A stretch of DNA of 64,000 bases. Source: Bacteroides uniformis. Lineage in GTDB: Bacteria; Bacteroidota; Bacteroidia; Bacteroidales; Bacteroidaceae. The notes beneath the pieces are model-generated. The model was not told where the DNA came from. It did not search any database and saw only the letters and a program-made list of their open reading frames with translations. This document shows, piece after piece, positions 9,041-17,626 of the stretch; position 1 is the first letter of the stretch, and each line of letters opens with the position of its first letter. The stretch covers positions 2,059,501 through 2,123,500 of the forward strand of contig NZ_CP102263.1 in NCBI RefSeq assembly GCF_025147485.1, written 5' to 3'. The position numbers were made by a program, and so were the translations under genes.

Positions 9041-10432
9041 TTAATTTTTGATTGATTTCTGGTATTTGATGATAGCACGACGGTTCATAATCATCAGGAA
9101 CAATGTGCATAATACAAGGATACCGGAGCCTATCCATTTCAACGAGTAGGTCAGGTGGAAAATGACCCAAGCAAAGGGGCTGGATGCAAAATCCAGTGCG
9201 CCGCCTTCAAAGCCGGCGGGGATATTCACGGCAGCATCTTGTGTCTTCTCGTATACATCGTGGGCTGCTTGTGTGAAATAGGGGGCGAGGTCTGTTACGA
9301 AATAAAGACCGATGGTCAGTACAACGAGTCCGATGATGAACGTCTTTACTACATTTCCTTTCGTGATGGGCAGTACCAGTGGGAAGAGGTAGAACATTCC
9401 GGCCAGCGATGCCAGAGGCAGGAACTGGTTACCCGGCAGGATGACAGCCAGCAGTATGGTTACGGGAATCAGCAGCAGGGAAACCACCAGCGTTGCAGGA
9501 TGGCCGATAACCAATGCGGGGCTCATACCGATGTTCAGGCCGACAGCACCTTTGAACTTCTTGGCAATCAGCTCGCGGGTAGCATCAGAAATAGGCTTCA
9601 AGCCTTCGATGAACAAAGCGGTGATACGCGGAATCAGCTCCATTACGGCGCCCATCTTGATACCCAAACCTAATATATAAGGTATCTTGTCTACCAGTTC
9701 CTGACCGTTCTTGCAAGACAAAGCACCGATACCGCAACCGACCAGAATACCCAGGAACAGAGGCTCACCCAGCAAACCGAATTTCTTCTTCATGCCTTCC
9801 GCATCAATGTTCAATTTGTCAAAACCGGGGATTTTGTCCAATGCTTTATTGATGACTACGGCAAATGGAACGAAACCTGCGCAGAAAGGCTGGGGAATGG
9901 AGATACCCTCCATCTTGTCGTAGAATCCCTGGAATTTGTCGGCGGTATAGTCGGCCATAATCAGGGTAATGATGTAGCAGATAATAGCGGCGAAGAAACC
10001 CCACCAGATATTGTCGCTGGCAAAATAAACGACTGCGCCGATAAATGCGAAATGCCAGTAGTTCCAAAGGTCGATATTGACCGTACGGGTCGTTTTCGTT
10101 AATAACATCAGAAGATTTACTCCCAAACATACCGGAATGATGAATGCACCCACCGATGTGTTATAGGCTACAGCCGCAGCTGCAGGCCATCCCATATCGA
10201 ATACTTTCAACTGAAGACCGTAAATTTCAACGACTTGGCTCAGAGCAGGACCGAGGCTGCTGGTCAACAGCGCAGTGACAACTGACAGACCTACGAAACC
10301 GACACCTACCAGCAGACCACTCTTTAGCGCCTTACTGAATTTGATGCCGATGCATACTCCCAAAATTGTAAAGATTATAGGCATCATCACTGCTGCTCCT
10401 AAGCCGATGATATAGCCGAAAACTTGTTCCAT
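9041..10432 (-). CDS. PTS galactitol-type IIC permease, orphan
   Basis: This 463-aa integral membrane protein has about 10-12 hydrophobic segments. It resembles the GatC/SgcC family of PTS IIC subunits (the KVFDMGWPAAAAVAYNTSVGA region, an MSPALVIGHPATL re-entrant segment and LASLAGMFYLFPLVLPITKGN). No IIA, IIB, HPr or EI gene lies in the window, and Bacteroides in general lack a working sugar PTS. It therefore probably moves its substrate without phosphorylation. Co-transcription with kduI suggests a keto-deoxyuronate or uronate substrate. The start at 10432 (MEQVFGYIIG) lies 63 bp from the -7 box at 10496-10503. Confidence 0.85.
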   Translation of the reverse strand: MEQVFGYIIGLGAAVMMPIIFTILGVCIGIKFSKALKSGLLVGVGFVGLSVVTALLTSSLGPALSQVVEIYGLQLKVFDMGWPAAAAVAYNTSVGAFIIPVCLGVNLLMLLTKTTRTVNIDLWNYWHFAFIGAVVYFASDNIWWGFFAAIICYIITLIMADYTADKFQGFYDKMEGISIPQPFCAGFVPFAVVINKALDKIPGFDKLNIDAEGMKKKFGLLGEPLFLGILVGCGIGALSCKNGQELVDKIPYILGLGIKMGAVMELIPRITALFIEGLKPISDATRELIAKKFKGAVGLNIGMSPALVIGHPATLVVSLLLIPVTILLAVILPGNQFLPLASLAGMFYLFPLVLPITKGNVVKTFIIGLVVLTIGLYFVTDLAPYFTQAAHDVYEKTQDAAVNIPAGFEGGALDFASSPFAWVIFHLTYSLKWIGSGILVLCTLFLMIMNRRAIIKYQKSIKN

Positions 10433-10495
10433 TCTCTTGTGATTTAATTAGGTAATTGAGTTTGTTTTTGCAATAGTATGAATTAAAAACCGGGT

Positions 10496-10526
10496 CAAAA
10501 ATAAGACCTTTTCTCAATTAATCAAA
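10496..10526 (-). promoter_or_regulatory. Promoter of the permease-kduI operon
   Basis: On the minus strand TTTG (10523-10526) is followed after 19 bp by TATTTTTG (10496-10503), close to the Bacteroides -33/-7 consensus. Confidence 0.75.
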
Positions 10527-10577
10527 CTCGAAAAGCATAATTATTTAGTAAATGGGACAATTTTGAACGAAATTGGT

Positions 10578-10617
10578 CGTTATCGTGCACAAAATTGCTC
10601 GTTTTCGTACACGAAAA
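10578..10617. promoter_or_regulatory. Direct-repeat operator candidate upstream of the permease-kduI promoter
   Basis: CGTTATCGTGCACAAAA at 10578 and CGTTTTCGTACACGAAAA at 10600 are near-identical direct repeats exactly 22 bp apart, about two helical turns. They lie about 50 bp upstream of the -33 box of the minus-strand operon. The layout fits a dimeric AraC-type or hybrid two-component activator site. The regulator itself is not in the window. Confidence 0.5.
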
Positions 10618-10736
10618 CCAAATAATACACTCTCTGCATTGAAAAGTATACATAGGAAAAACAACAATTTTGGGTGGAGTGAACTTTAATCCAGTTTACT
10701 GTGTTATTATAAGACATTGAAACAAACCGGACTATA

Positions 10737-10841
10737 ATGATATATTTGATTTTTTTATTGGCAATAGGACTATTGGTCGGATGGAGCTTATGGAAAGCTC
10801 CATCCGATATTGATTTATGGGGAAAAGATTTAGAGGATTGA
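10737..10841 (+). CDS. Possible 34-aa membrane micropeptide
   Basis: An ATG-started frame encodes MIYLIFLLAIGLLVGWSLW followed by an acidic tail ending in GKDLED. It has one membrane helix and no recognised family. Its middle (10780-10803) contains a perfect 9-bp hairpin (ATGGAGCTT/AAGCTCCAT). It lies 58 bp upstream of the ECF sigma gene on the same strand. It could be a genuine small membrane protein or a chance frame. Confidence 0.35.
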   Translation: MIYLIFLLAIGLLVGWSLWKAPSDIDLWGKDLED

Positions 10842-10899
10842 TAGTTATATTGGTTATATTCTGAAAATTTAACTATATTAGCGCCCGAAAAGCATAAAT

Positions 10900-11466
10900 A
10901 TGGCGCTAAATCTGATAAAAAAGGATAAATCCCACTCTGTTGTAAGCATTAAGCTGGATGAGCAAGAGTTTCATAATATTTTTAAGGAATATTATGCGGC
11001 GCTTTGTTCTTTCGCGTTCCAATACATGGAGGATGCGGATATGTCAGCAGATATAGTACAAGACGTATTTGCCAAGTTGTGGCAGATAAGAGACGATTTC
11101 TTTTATCTTCATCAGGTGAAAGCTTTTCTTTATACGGCCGTACGTAACCATGCCTTGAACGAACTTGAGCATTCGAAGGTAGCTCATGAATACGAGCAAA
11201 AGATTATAGCCAAAAAAGCAGATGCTTTTTTTCGTGATGCGATTGTGGAAGAAGAGACTTTCCGGATTCTGTCAGAAGCTATAGAGAAACTTCCTACCCA
11301 AATGAGAGCCATCATGCAGTTGGCTCTGGAAGGTAAAAAGAATGCAGAAATAGCAGAGCGTCTCAATGTCTCTCCCGAAACGGTACATACTCTTAAAAAA
11401 GTGGCTTATAAAAAGCTTCGTGCATTCCTTACCGATTATTATTATTGCCTTCTGTTATTTATCTAA
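10900..11466 (+). CDS. ECF sigma factor, Bacteroides expansion family
   Basis: This 188-aa sigma-70-like factor contains region 2 (DEQEFHNIFKEYYAALCSFAF ... SADIVQDVFAKLWQIRDDF) and region 4 (LPTQMRAIMQLALEGKKNAEIAERLNVSPETVHTLKKVAYKKLR, a helix-turn-helix). It heads a sigma / FecR / SusC / SusD locus. In this known arrangement, substrate binding to the outer-membrane receptor relieves the anti-sigma factor and lets the sigma transcribe the uptake genes. The C-terminus (DYYYCLLLFI) is short and hydrophobic. The start at 10900 (MALNLIKKDKS) follows an AT-rich leader. Confidence 0.93.
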   Translation: MALNLIKKDKSHSVVSIKLDEQEFHNIFKEYYAALCSFAFQYMEDADMSADIVQDVFAKLWQIRDDFFYLHQVKAFLYTAVRNHALNELEHSKVAHEYEQKIIAKKADAFFRDAIVEEETFRILSEAIEKLPTQMRAIMQLALEGKKNAEIAERLNVSPETVHTLKKVAYKKLRAFLTDYYYCLLLFI

Positions 11467-11570
11467 AAGCACATTTTTTTCTATTTTTTCAAAAAAAAGT
11501 CTTTATCGATTCACCATGTTTTCATTTTGGCTTGTATTATCATTAAAGATAGACTAAAACATGCCAAATT

Positions 11571-12746
11571 ATGATAAAAGAGTACTTTCATATAGCTCAT
11601 CTTATTTCCAGGCACCTATCCGGTGAAGTAACACCGGAAGAGAGCCGTTTTTTGGATAAATGGCGCAAAGAGAGCAAAAGCCATGAGCAGCTTTTCCAAA
11701 AGATTTGTAGTGATGAACATTATGCACAGCACGAAATTCGTAAAATGGAGTTTGATTCGCAGGCTGGATGGAAAGGTGTCGAAACACGTATCAAGAGGAT
11801 GGAGCTCAGAAGGAGACATTTGAAACTGTTACGGTACGTTGCTCTTTTTATTGCACCGGTGCTGATATTGGTTTTTGCATTTCAGGATATTTCTGTACCC
11901 CATGTCATGGATGGCAATCAATTATTGGCTGCCCAGCAAATACTGCCGGGTGGAGCCAAAGCTATTCTTACATTGGATAATGGGGAAACGGTTTATCTGG
12001 ATGAGAATGCCGATGGGCGGCAGTTGCAGTTGGCTGGTAAACAAATACAGATAGATTCGACGACCTTGAACTACAGCGCTGCAGACGGGCAGGTTGTGCT
12101 GTCAGCTTTGGCATATAATAAAGTTGAAGTGCCTCGAGGCGGTGAGTATACACTTGTTCTGAATGATGGTACAAAAGTACATCTGAATTCAATGAGCAGT
12201 CTACGTTTTCCGCTTGCTTTCGAAGCAGGGAAGCGGGAAGTGGAATTGGCGGGAGAAGCTTATTTTGAAGTAAATAAGACCGGTCATCCCTTCATTGTAT
12301 CGACTCAAGGTATGCAGATTGAGGTGTTGGGAACAACTTTCAATATTTCGGCCTATCCGGGTGAAGAATATCAGGCGACTCTTGTCAGTGGTTCTGTTAA
12401 GGTGGACACCGGGGAGGGACAGAGTCTTGTCTTAAAACCTTCACAGCAGGCATCATTAATTCCCGGGAGCGGGAATATACAAGTGCGTACAGTAGATACT
12501 GCCTTCTATACATCATGGGTGAAGGGAAAAATCAATTTTAAAGATCAACGGCTGGAAGATATTATGAGAATCCTTTCAAGGTGGTATAATATTGAAGTGG
12601 ACTATTCAGACGAAGCGTTAAAGAACCTGCGTTTCGGTTGCTATGTGAACCGTTATGAGGAAATAGCTCCTTTCCTTGAGCTACTGGAAGCGACGGAAAA
12701 CATACATGTCAAAATCAACGGTAAAACTATTATATTCTATAAATAA
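11571..12746 (+). CDS. FecR-family anti-sigma factor
   Basis: A 391-aa inner-membrane protein. The N-terminal cytoplasmic part (residues 1-85) carries the HLSGEVTPEESRFLDKWRKES sigma-binding region. One membrane helix lies near 87-106 (YVALFIAPVLILVFAF). The periplasmic FecR domain follows (VEVPRGGEYTLVLNDGTKVHLNS ... LAGEAYFEVNKTGHPFIVST), then a C-terminal DUF4974-like region (FKDQRLEDIMRILSRWYNIEVDY). It transmits a signal from the STN domain of the adjacent SusC-like receptor to the ECF sigma factor. It lies 104 bp after the sigma gene and 18 bp before susC. Confidence 0.94.
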   Translation: MIKEYFHIAHLISRHLSGEVTPEESRFLDKWRKESKSHEQLFQKICSDEHYAQHEIRKMEFDSQAGWKGVETRIKRMELRRRHLKLLRYVALFIAPVLILVFAFQDISVPHVMDGNQLLAAQQILPGGAKAILTLDNGETVYLDENADGRQLQLAGKQIQIDSTTLNYSAADGQVVLSALAYNKVEVPRGGEYTLVLNDGTKVHLNSMSSLRFPLAFEAGKREVELAGEAYFEVNKTGHPFIVSTQGMQIEVLGTTFNISAYPGEEYQATLVSGSVKVDTGEGQSLVLKPSQQASLIPGSGNIQVRTVDTAFYTSWVKGKINFKDQRLEDIMRILSRWYNIEVDYSDEALKNLRFGCYVNRYEEIAPFLELLEATENIHVKINGKTIIFYK

Positions 12747-12764
12747 CCATTTAATAATTTAATT

Positions 12765-15700
12765 ATGACTAAGGAACAGAGCTACACCAGGTTTTGGGAA
12801 GGTAGTAAACGTATGTGGATTACATTCCTGTTTTTCAGTTTTATTATGATTGGCTTTGTGCAGGCTGCCAATACGGCGTTTGCCCAGACAACAGTTACTG
12901 TAAATGTGCAGGACGCCACTTTAAGTGACGTGTTATGGGAAATTCAACGCCAGACGGATTTTACTTTCATTTATAGTACAAATGACGTAAAGAATGTCAA
13001 GGTACGTAATTTGAGGGTCACGAATGGAAAAATCGCAGCAGTGCTGGATGAATGTCTTAAGAATAGCGGATTGGCTTATGTCGTAAAAGACGGGGCCATT
13101 GCTATCCGTCCAGCCAATGAAGTGAATGCTGTGAAGGCAGTAGAACAAGCTAATGTTATTTCCGGAACAGTGGTGGATGAGACCGGTGAGCCCGTCATTG
13201 GAGCCAATGTTTTGGTCAAAGGTACTACAAACGGTCAGATTACCGATTTGAATGGAGGTTTCTCTATCAAGGTGGAGCATGCATCGGCTACCTTGCTTGT
13301 CTCTTATGTCGGCTATGTTCGTCAGGAAGTGAAAGCTACTTCGGGTAAGATATTGAAGATTGTATTGGTGCCGGATGCAAATATGATGGAAGAGGTGGTT
13401 GTAACTGGTTACGGTACATTCAAGAAATCTGCTTATGCGGGTTCGGCTGCCAGTGTGAAGAATGAAAAGATTGCCGATGTGCCTTCCGTTTCTTTCCAGG
13501 ATTTGTTGCAGGGAAATGCTACGGGTGTACAGTTTACTTCTGCTTCCGGCCAGCCGGGTTCTTCAGCTTCTTTGAGTATTCGTGGTATGGGCTCTTTCAA
13601 TGCCTCCAACTCTCCGCTGTATGTTATTGATGGAGTGCCCGTTACTTCCGGTTCGATAAACTCCATCAGTTCGGATGGTGGTCTGGATGCCATGTCAACC
13701 GTCAACACTTCGGATATTGAGAATATTACGATTATCAAGGATGCCGCTGCTGCATCACTCTACGGTTCGCGCGCTGCGAATGGTGTGGTTCTGATTACGA
13801 CGAAGAAAGGTAAAACCGGTAAGGCTTCTATCAGTTTGAAAGCCGATTGGGGATTCAGTGACTTTGCTATGGATTATCGTCCTACTTTGAGCGGAGCAGA
13901 ACGTCGCGAATACATATACAATGGTATGGTGCTTGGACAACAGCGCAGCGGCAAATCGGATGCGGATGCCATAGCTTATGCTGATAAGAATATCGACAAA
14001 TATGCTCCGGTTCCCTGGTGCGGCTATACGGATTGGGGAGATTATCTGTTCAAGAAAGGAAGCCATTCCAGTTATGAGGCTTCCATATCCGGAGGAACTG
14101 ACAAATTCAAATACTATTCTTCATTGTCCTATCTCAACCAAGAAGGTATTGTAAAAACATCGGGGCTGGAAAGAATTACCGGACGTTTGAATGTTGATTT
14201 TCAGGCTACGGATAAATTGAAATTCGGTGCCAACATCATGTTTACCAATCTGAATCAGGATGTATATAGTGAAGGAACCGGTTATACTGCTCCTTTCTAC
14301 TCCAGCGTAAGCAAATTGACGCCTTCAGATCCGGTTTACAATGAAGATGGAAGCTATAACCAGGACTTGATTTCGTTGTCAAGAAGAAATCCCGTTCTTG
14401 CCCAGGAGTACAATTACCAGCGTGAGTATGTTACCCGTATGTTCAATACGATTAATGCCGAATATGAATTTATCAAGGACTTGAAGTTAAAGTCTATTTT
14501 GAGCTATGACTATAACATCAGTAAGGGTAAAGAATGGAAAGACTCCCGTACCTCCGACGGTGAGAAGAATAATGGTGGAGCCGAAAAGGCATATAGTGAA
14601 TATAACAAGTTGGTGTGGTCAAACCAGTTGACTTACAAGACTACTATCCAAAAGGACCACAATTTGGATGCCCTTGTCGGATATGAAATCGATTCCAAGT
14701 ACAATGATTTCTTGTCGGGATATGCTACTAACTTCCTGACTCCGATAAAGAATGACATTGCCAACGGGCAGACTTTAGAGAGCATAGATGGTTCTTCCAA
14801 GAGGTCAAGAATGGTTTCTTACATCACCCGTCTCAACTATGACTACAAGAACAAGTATTATCTGGGTGGGAGCTATCGTATGGATGGCAGTTCACGTTTG
14901 CACAGAGATAATCGCTGGGGAAGTTTCTGGTCTGTTTCAGGAGCATGGCGTATTATCGAAGAGGATTTCATGAAACCCACGTCCAAATGGCTGACCGATT
15001 TGAAACTCCGTGCATCCTACGGTGTGAATGGTACGTTGCCCTCCGACTTATACGGCTATATGGGCTTGACGAGCCTTAGTGGCGGCTATATGGAGAATCC
15101 TGCATTGATTCAGTCGCAGATTGAAAATAGGGATTTGGAATGGGAAACGAATTACAACTTGAATATCGGTCTGGACTTCGGCTTCTTCAACCGTTTGAAC
15201 TTCACTTTGGAGTACTATACCCGTACTACTAAGAACCTTTTGATGGACTGTCCCGTATCTATGACTACCGGTTTCAGTTCCTATCTGATGAATATCGGTG
15301 AGGTGAAGAACCAGGGTGTGGAATTGGAAATCAATTCCAAGAACATTGTGTCCAAAGACTTTGACTGGTCTACCTCTTTCACCCTTTCGCACAACAAGAA
15401 TAAGATTGTGAAACTGGACGGCGAACAGACCCAGATTATCAGCGGCTCGCAGATTCACATGATTGGCAAGTCCTACCGTACATTCTACATGATAGAATTT
15501 GCCGGAATCAACCCCGAGACCGGTGCACCTCAGTTCTATACCAACGACGTGGACGAGAATGGAAACTATATCAAGGAAATCACAGAGAATAACAAGGATG
15601 CCAAAGCCATTCCTCTGAAGAAACATGCCGAGCCCAATGTGACCGGTGGTCTCTCTAATACTTTGCGTTACAAGTGGTTCGATTTGAGCTTCATGTTCTC

Positions 15701-16121
15701 TTATCAGTTCGGTGCTTATGGATATGATAACTGGGCACAGAAAACAGAACATGGCGGCAAGGACTTTACTCTTAATATTCCGGCCTATTATCGTGACAAT
15801 TGGAAGCAACCGGGAGATATCAGTAAATATGAAGTGTTTATAGAGAAGCCGGCGGTAGCCATGAATGGCGTTACCACTACCCGCCGCTTGCACAGCACGG
15901 ACTTTATCCGTCTGAAAACGTTGACTTTCGGTGTGACCGTTCCTAAAACATGGACCCGGAAAATCGGCGTAAACAGCCTGCGCCTTTACGCATCTGCCAA
16001 CAACTTGTGGACTTGGGCCGCTTACGATTTCTATGATCCGGAATCAGTCAGTGCAGGTACAGCCGGCTGGGGAACACCTCCTTTGAAAACAGTAACTTTC
16101 GGTCTTAATTTGAATTTCTAA
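12765..16121 (+). CDS. SusC-like TonB-dependent receptor with STN signalling domain
   Basis: An 1118-aa outer-membrane transporter. A signal peptide (residues ~17-41) is followed by an STN domain (about 42-115, DVLWEIQRQTDFTFIYST) that contacts FecR. Next come a carboxypeptidase-regulatory-like domain (NVISGTVVDETGEPVIGANV), the TonB box region and plug (EEVVVTGYGTFKKSAYAGS ... LSIRGMGSFNASNSPLYVIDGVPV), and a long beta-barrel ending in aromatic FGLNLNF. With the SusD-like partner it forms a lid-and-barrel importer. No glycoside hydrolase lies nearby, so the ligand is unknown and need not be a glycan. Confidence 0.95.
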   Translation: MTKEQSYTRFWEGSKRMWITFLFFSFIMIGFVQAANTAFAQTTVTVNVQDATLSDVLWEIQRQTDFTFIYSTNDVKNVKVRNLRVTNGKIAAVLDECLKNSGLAYVVKDGAIAIRPANEVNAVKAVEQANVISGTVVDETGEPVIGANVLVKGTTNGQITDLNGGFSIKVEHASATLLVSYVGYVRQEVKATSGKILKIVLVPDANMMEEVVVTGYGTFKKSAYAGSAASVKNEKIADVPSVSFQDLLQGNATGVQFTSASGQPGSSASLSIRGMGSFNASNSPLYVIDGVPVTSGSINSISSDGGLDAMSTVNTSDIENITIIKDAAAASLYGSRAANGVVLITTKKGKTGKASISLKADWGFSDFAMDYRPTLSGAERREYIYNGMVLGQQRSGKSDADAIAYADKNIDKYAPVPWCGYTDWGDYLFKKGSHSSYEASISGGTDKFKYYSSLSYLNQEGIVKTSGLERITGRLNVDFQATDKLKFGANIMFTNLNQDVYSEGTGYTAPFYSSVSKLTPSDPVYNEDGSYNQDLISLSRRNPVLAQEYNYQREYVTRMFNTINAEYEFIKDLKLKSILSYDYNISKGKEWKDSRTSDGEKNNGGAEKAYSEYNKLVWSNQLTYKTTIQKDHNLDALVGYEIDSKYNDFLSGYATNFLTPIKNDIANGQTLESIDGSSKRSRMVSYITRLNYDYKNKYYLGGSYRMDGSSRLHRDNRWGSFWSVSGAWRIIEEDFMKPTSKWLTDLKLRASYGVNGTLPSDLYGYMGLTSLSGGYMENPALIQSQIENRDLEWETNYNLNIGLDFGFFNRLNFTLEYYTRTTKNLLMDCPVSMTTGFSSYLMNIGEVKNQGVELEINSKNIVSKDFDWSTSFTLSHNKNKIVKLDGEQTQIISGSQIHMIGKSYRTFYMIEFAGINPETGAPQFYTNDVDENGNYIKEITENNKDAKAIPLKKHAEPNVTGGLSNTLRYKWFDLSFMFSYQFGAYGYDNWAQKTEHGGKDFTLNIPAYYRDNWKQPGDISKYEVFIEKPAVAMNGVTTTRRLHSTDFIRLKTLTFGVTVPKTWTRKIGVNSLRLYASANNLWTWAAYDFYDPESVSAGTAGWGTPPLKTVTFGLNLNF

Positions 16122-16141
16122 CCTCATAATAAAGAAACACA

Positions 16142-17608
16142 ATGAAAGCATTAAAATATATGATGATGGGGATGTTGGTCAGCCTGACCGCCTCCTGTGG
16201 CAATGACTGGCTTGATGTTGAATCCAGTACAAAGATTCCGACTGAAACCGCCATACAGAATCTGGATGATGTGGAATATAGCTTGAACGGTATCTACGAC
16301 GTGATGCGCAGTACCAACTATTACTCGGGCCGTATGATTTATTACGGAGACGTGACGGGTGACGATGCGCAGTCCATAAAGACCGGAAAGCGTACCACCA
16401 GCTACTATATGCTGGACTATACAAAGGATTCCGGTCCGTCTTCCCACTGGTCTTATGCCTATAAGATTATCCAGAATTGTAATATCATTTTGTCTCAAAT
16501 AGACGGATTGGATGTCAGTGAGGATGATACGGAATACTTCAACGACCTGAAAGGCCAGACCTTGGCTCTCCGTGGATTTGCCTTGTTCGACCTGACCCGT
16601 TTCTTCGGCTATCCGTATGCCAAGGATGGAGGAGCTTCTTTGGGAGTGCCTATTGTGACCGAAGTATCCAATACGGAAAACAAGCCGTCGCGCAATACCG
16701 TTGCCCAGTGTTATGAGGCAATCATCAAGGATTTGAAGGAAGGTGCTGACCTGCTGGATGAAGAATTCAACAAGGGTAAGATTAATAAGTGGGCGGCAAT
16801 GCTGTTGCTGAGTAGAGCCTATTTGTATATGGAAGATAATCAGAATGCCTTGATTACGGCTGAAGCTGCCATTGCGGGAGCGGAAAAGAATAAGTACCGT
16901 TTGTGGACCAATGATGAGTATGGCACGATATGGGGAACTGATTTTGCCTCTTCCGATCCGGGAGAAGTCTTGTTTGAGTTGGTGAATCTGACAGTGGACG
17001 GCGTTGGCAAAGAAAGTGTGGCTTACCTTTGTTGGCAGGCGGGTTATGATGATTATTGCCTGACCAGTTCTTTCTATGAACTGATGCAGGAAGATCCGGA
17101 TGATGTCAGGAATCAGGCATATACGGTTGTTCCTAAGACAAAGAGAGCTTACATAGCCAAGTATCAGCCGCAGAGCGGCAAGGCTGTGGAAGATTCCAAT
17201 ATTCCAGTACTTCGTCTGTCCGAACTTTATCTGATTGCTGCCGAAGCGGCTGTAAAGCTCAATAACAATGACAAGGCTGTAAAGTATCTGGATGCTATTG
17301 TCAGCCGTGCCAATCCGGAAAAGACCGTGCAGGGTAAGACGGTGACGTTGGATGATGTTCTGTTGGAACGCCGTAAAGAGTTGTTCGGTGAAGGACACCG
17401 TTTCTTCGACGCCCTTCGTAATCATCAGACTATCGTGCGCAAGGAGTCGACCAAGGAATTCCCGGAAATAGCCGAGACTTCACATCTGAAGATGGTGGAT
17501 GAGAGCGTATCTTTTGATTGGAACTATTATCGTGTAGTATTGCCCATTCCTAAGGCGGAGATGAATTCCAATCCGAATATGCAGCAGAATCCGACTTATG
17601 GTGATTAA
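16142..17608 (+). CDS. SusD/RagB-family surface lipoprotein
   Basis: A 488-aa substrate-binding lipoprotein. The lipobox LTASCGNDWLDVES places the acylated Cys near residue 19. The SusD core follows, with TPR-like helices (KGQTLALRGFALFDLTRFFGYPYAKD) and the C-terminal LLERRKELFGEGHRFFDALRNH signature. It caps the SusC barrel encoded 20 bp upstream. Its length is at the short end of the family range. The bound substrate cannot be deduced. Confidence 0.95.
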   Translation: MKALKYMMMGMLVSLTASCGNDWLDVESSTKIPTETAIQNLDDVEYSLNGIYDVMRSTNYYSGRMIYYGDVTGDDAQSIKTGKRTTSYYMLDYTKDSGPSSHWSYAYKIIQNCNIILSQIDGLDVSEDDTEYFNDLKGQTLALRGFALFDLTRFFGYPYAKDGGASLGVPIVTEVSNTENKPSRNTVAQCYEAIIKDLKEGADLLDEEFNKGKINKWAAMLLLSRAYLYMEDNQNALITAEAAIAGAEKNKYRLWTNDEYGTIWGTDFASSDPGEVLFELVNLTVDGVGKESVAYLCWQAGYDDYCLTSSFYELMQEDPDDVRNQAYTVVPKTKRAYIAKYQPQSGKAVEDSNIPVLRLSELYLIAAEAAVKLNNNDKAVKYLDAIVSRANPEKTVQGKTVTLDDVLLERRKELFGEGHRFFDALRNHQTIVRKESTKEFPEIAETSHLKMVDESVSFDWNYYRVVLPIPKAEMNSNPNMQQNPTYGD

Positions 17609-17626
17609 TTCCAAAAAAGCGAGAAT

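Noticed and set aside
16151..17425. 424-aa minus-strand frame opposite susD
   Set aside because: The plus strand encodes a full SusD-like lipoprotein; the opposite frame is low in recognisable features and is a shadow.
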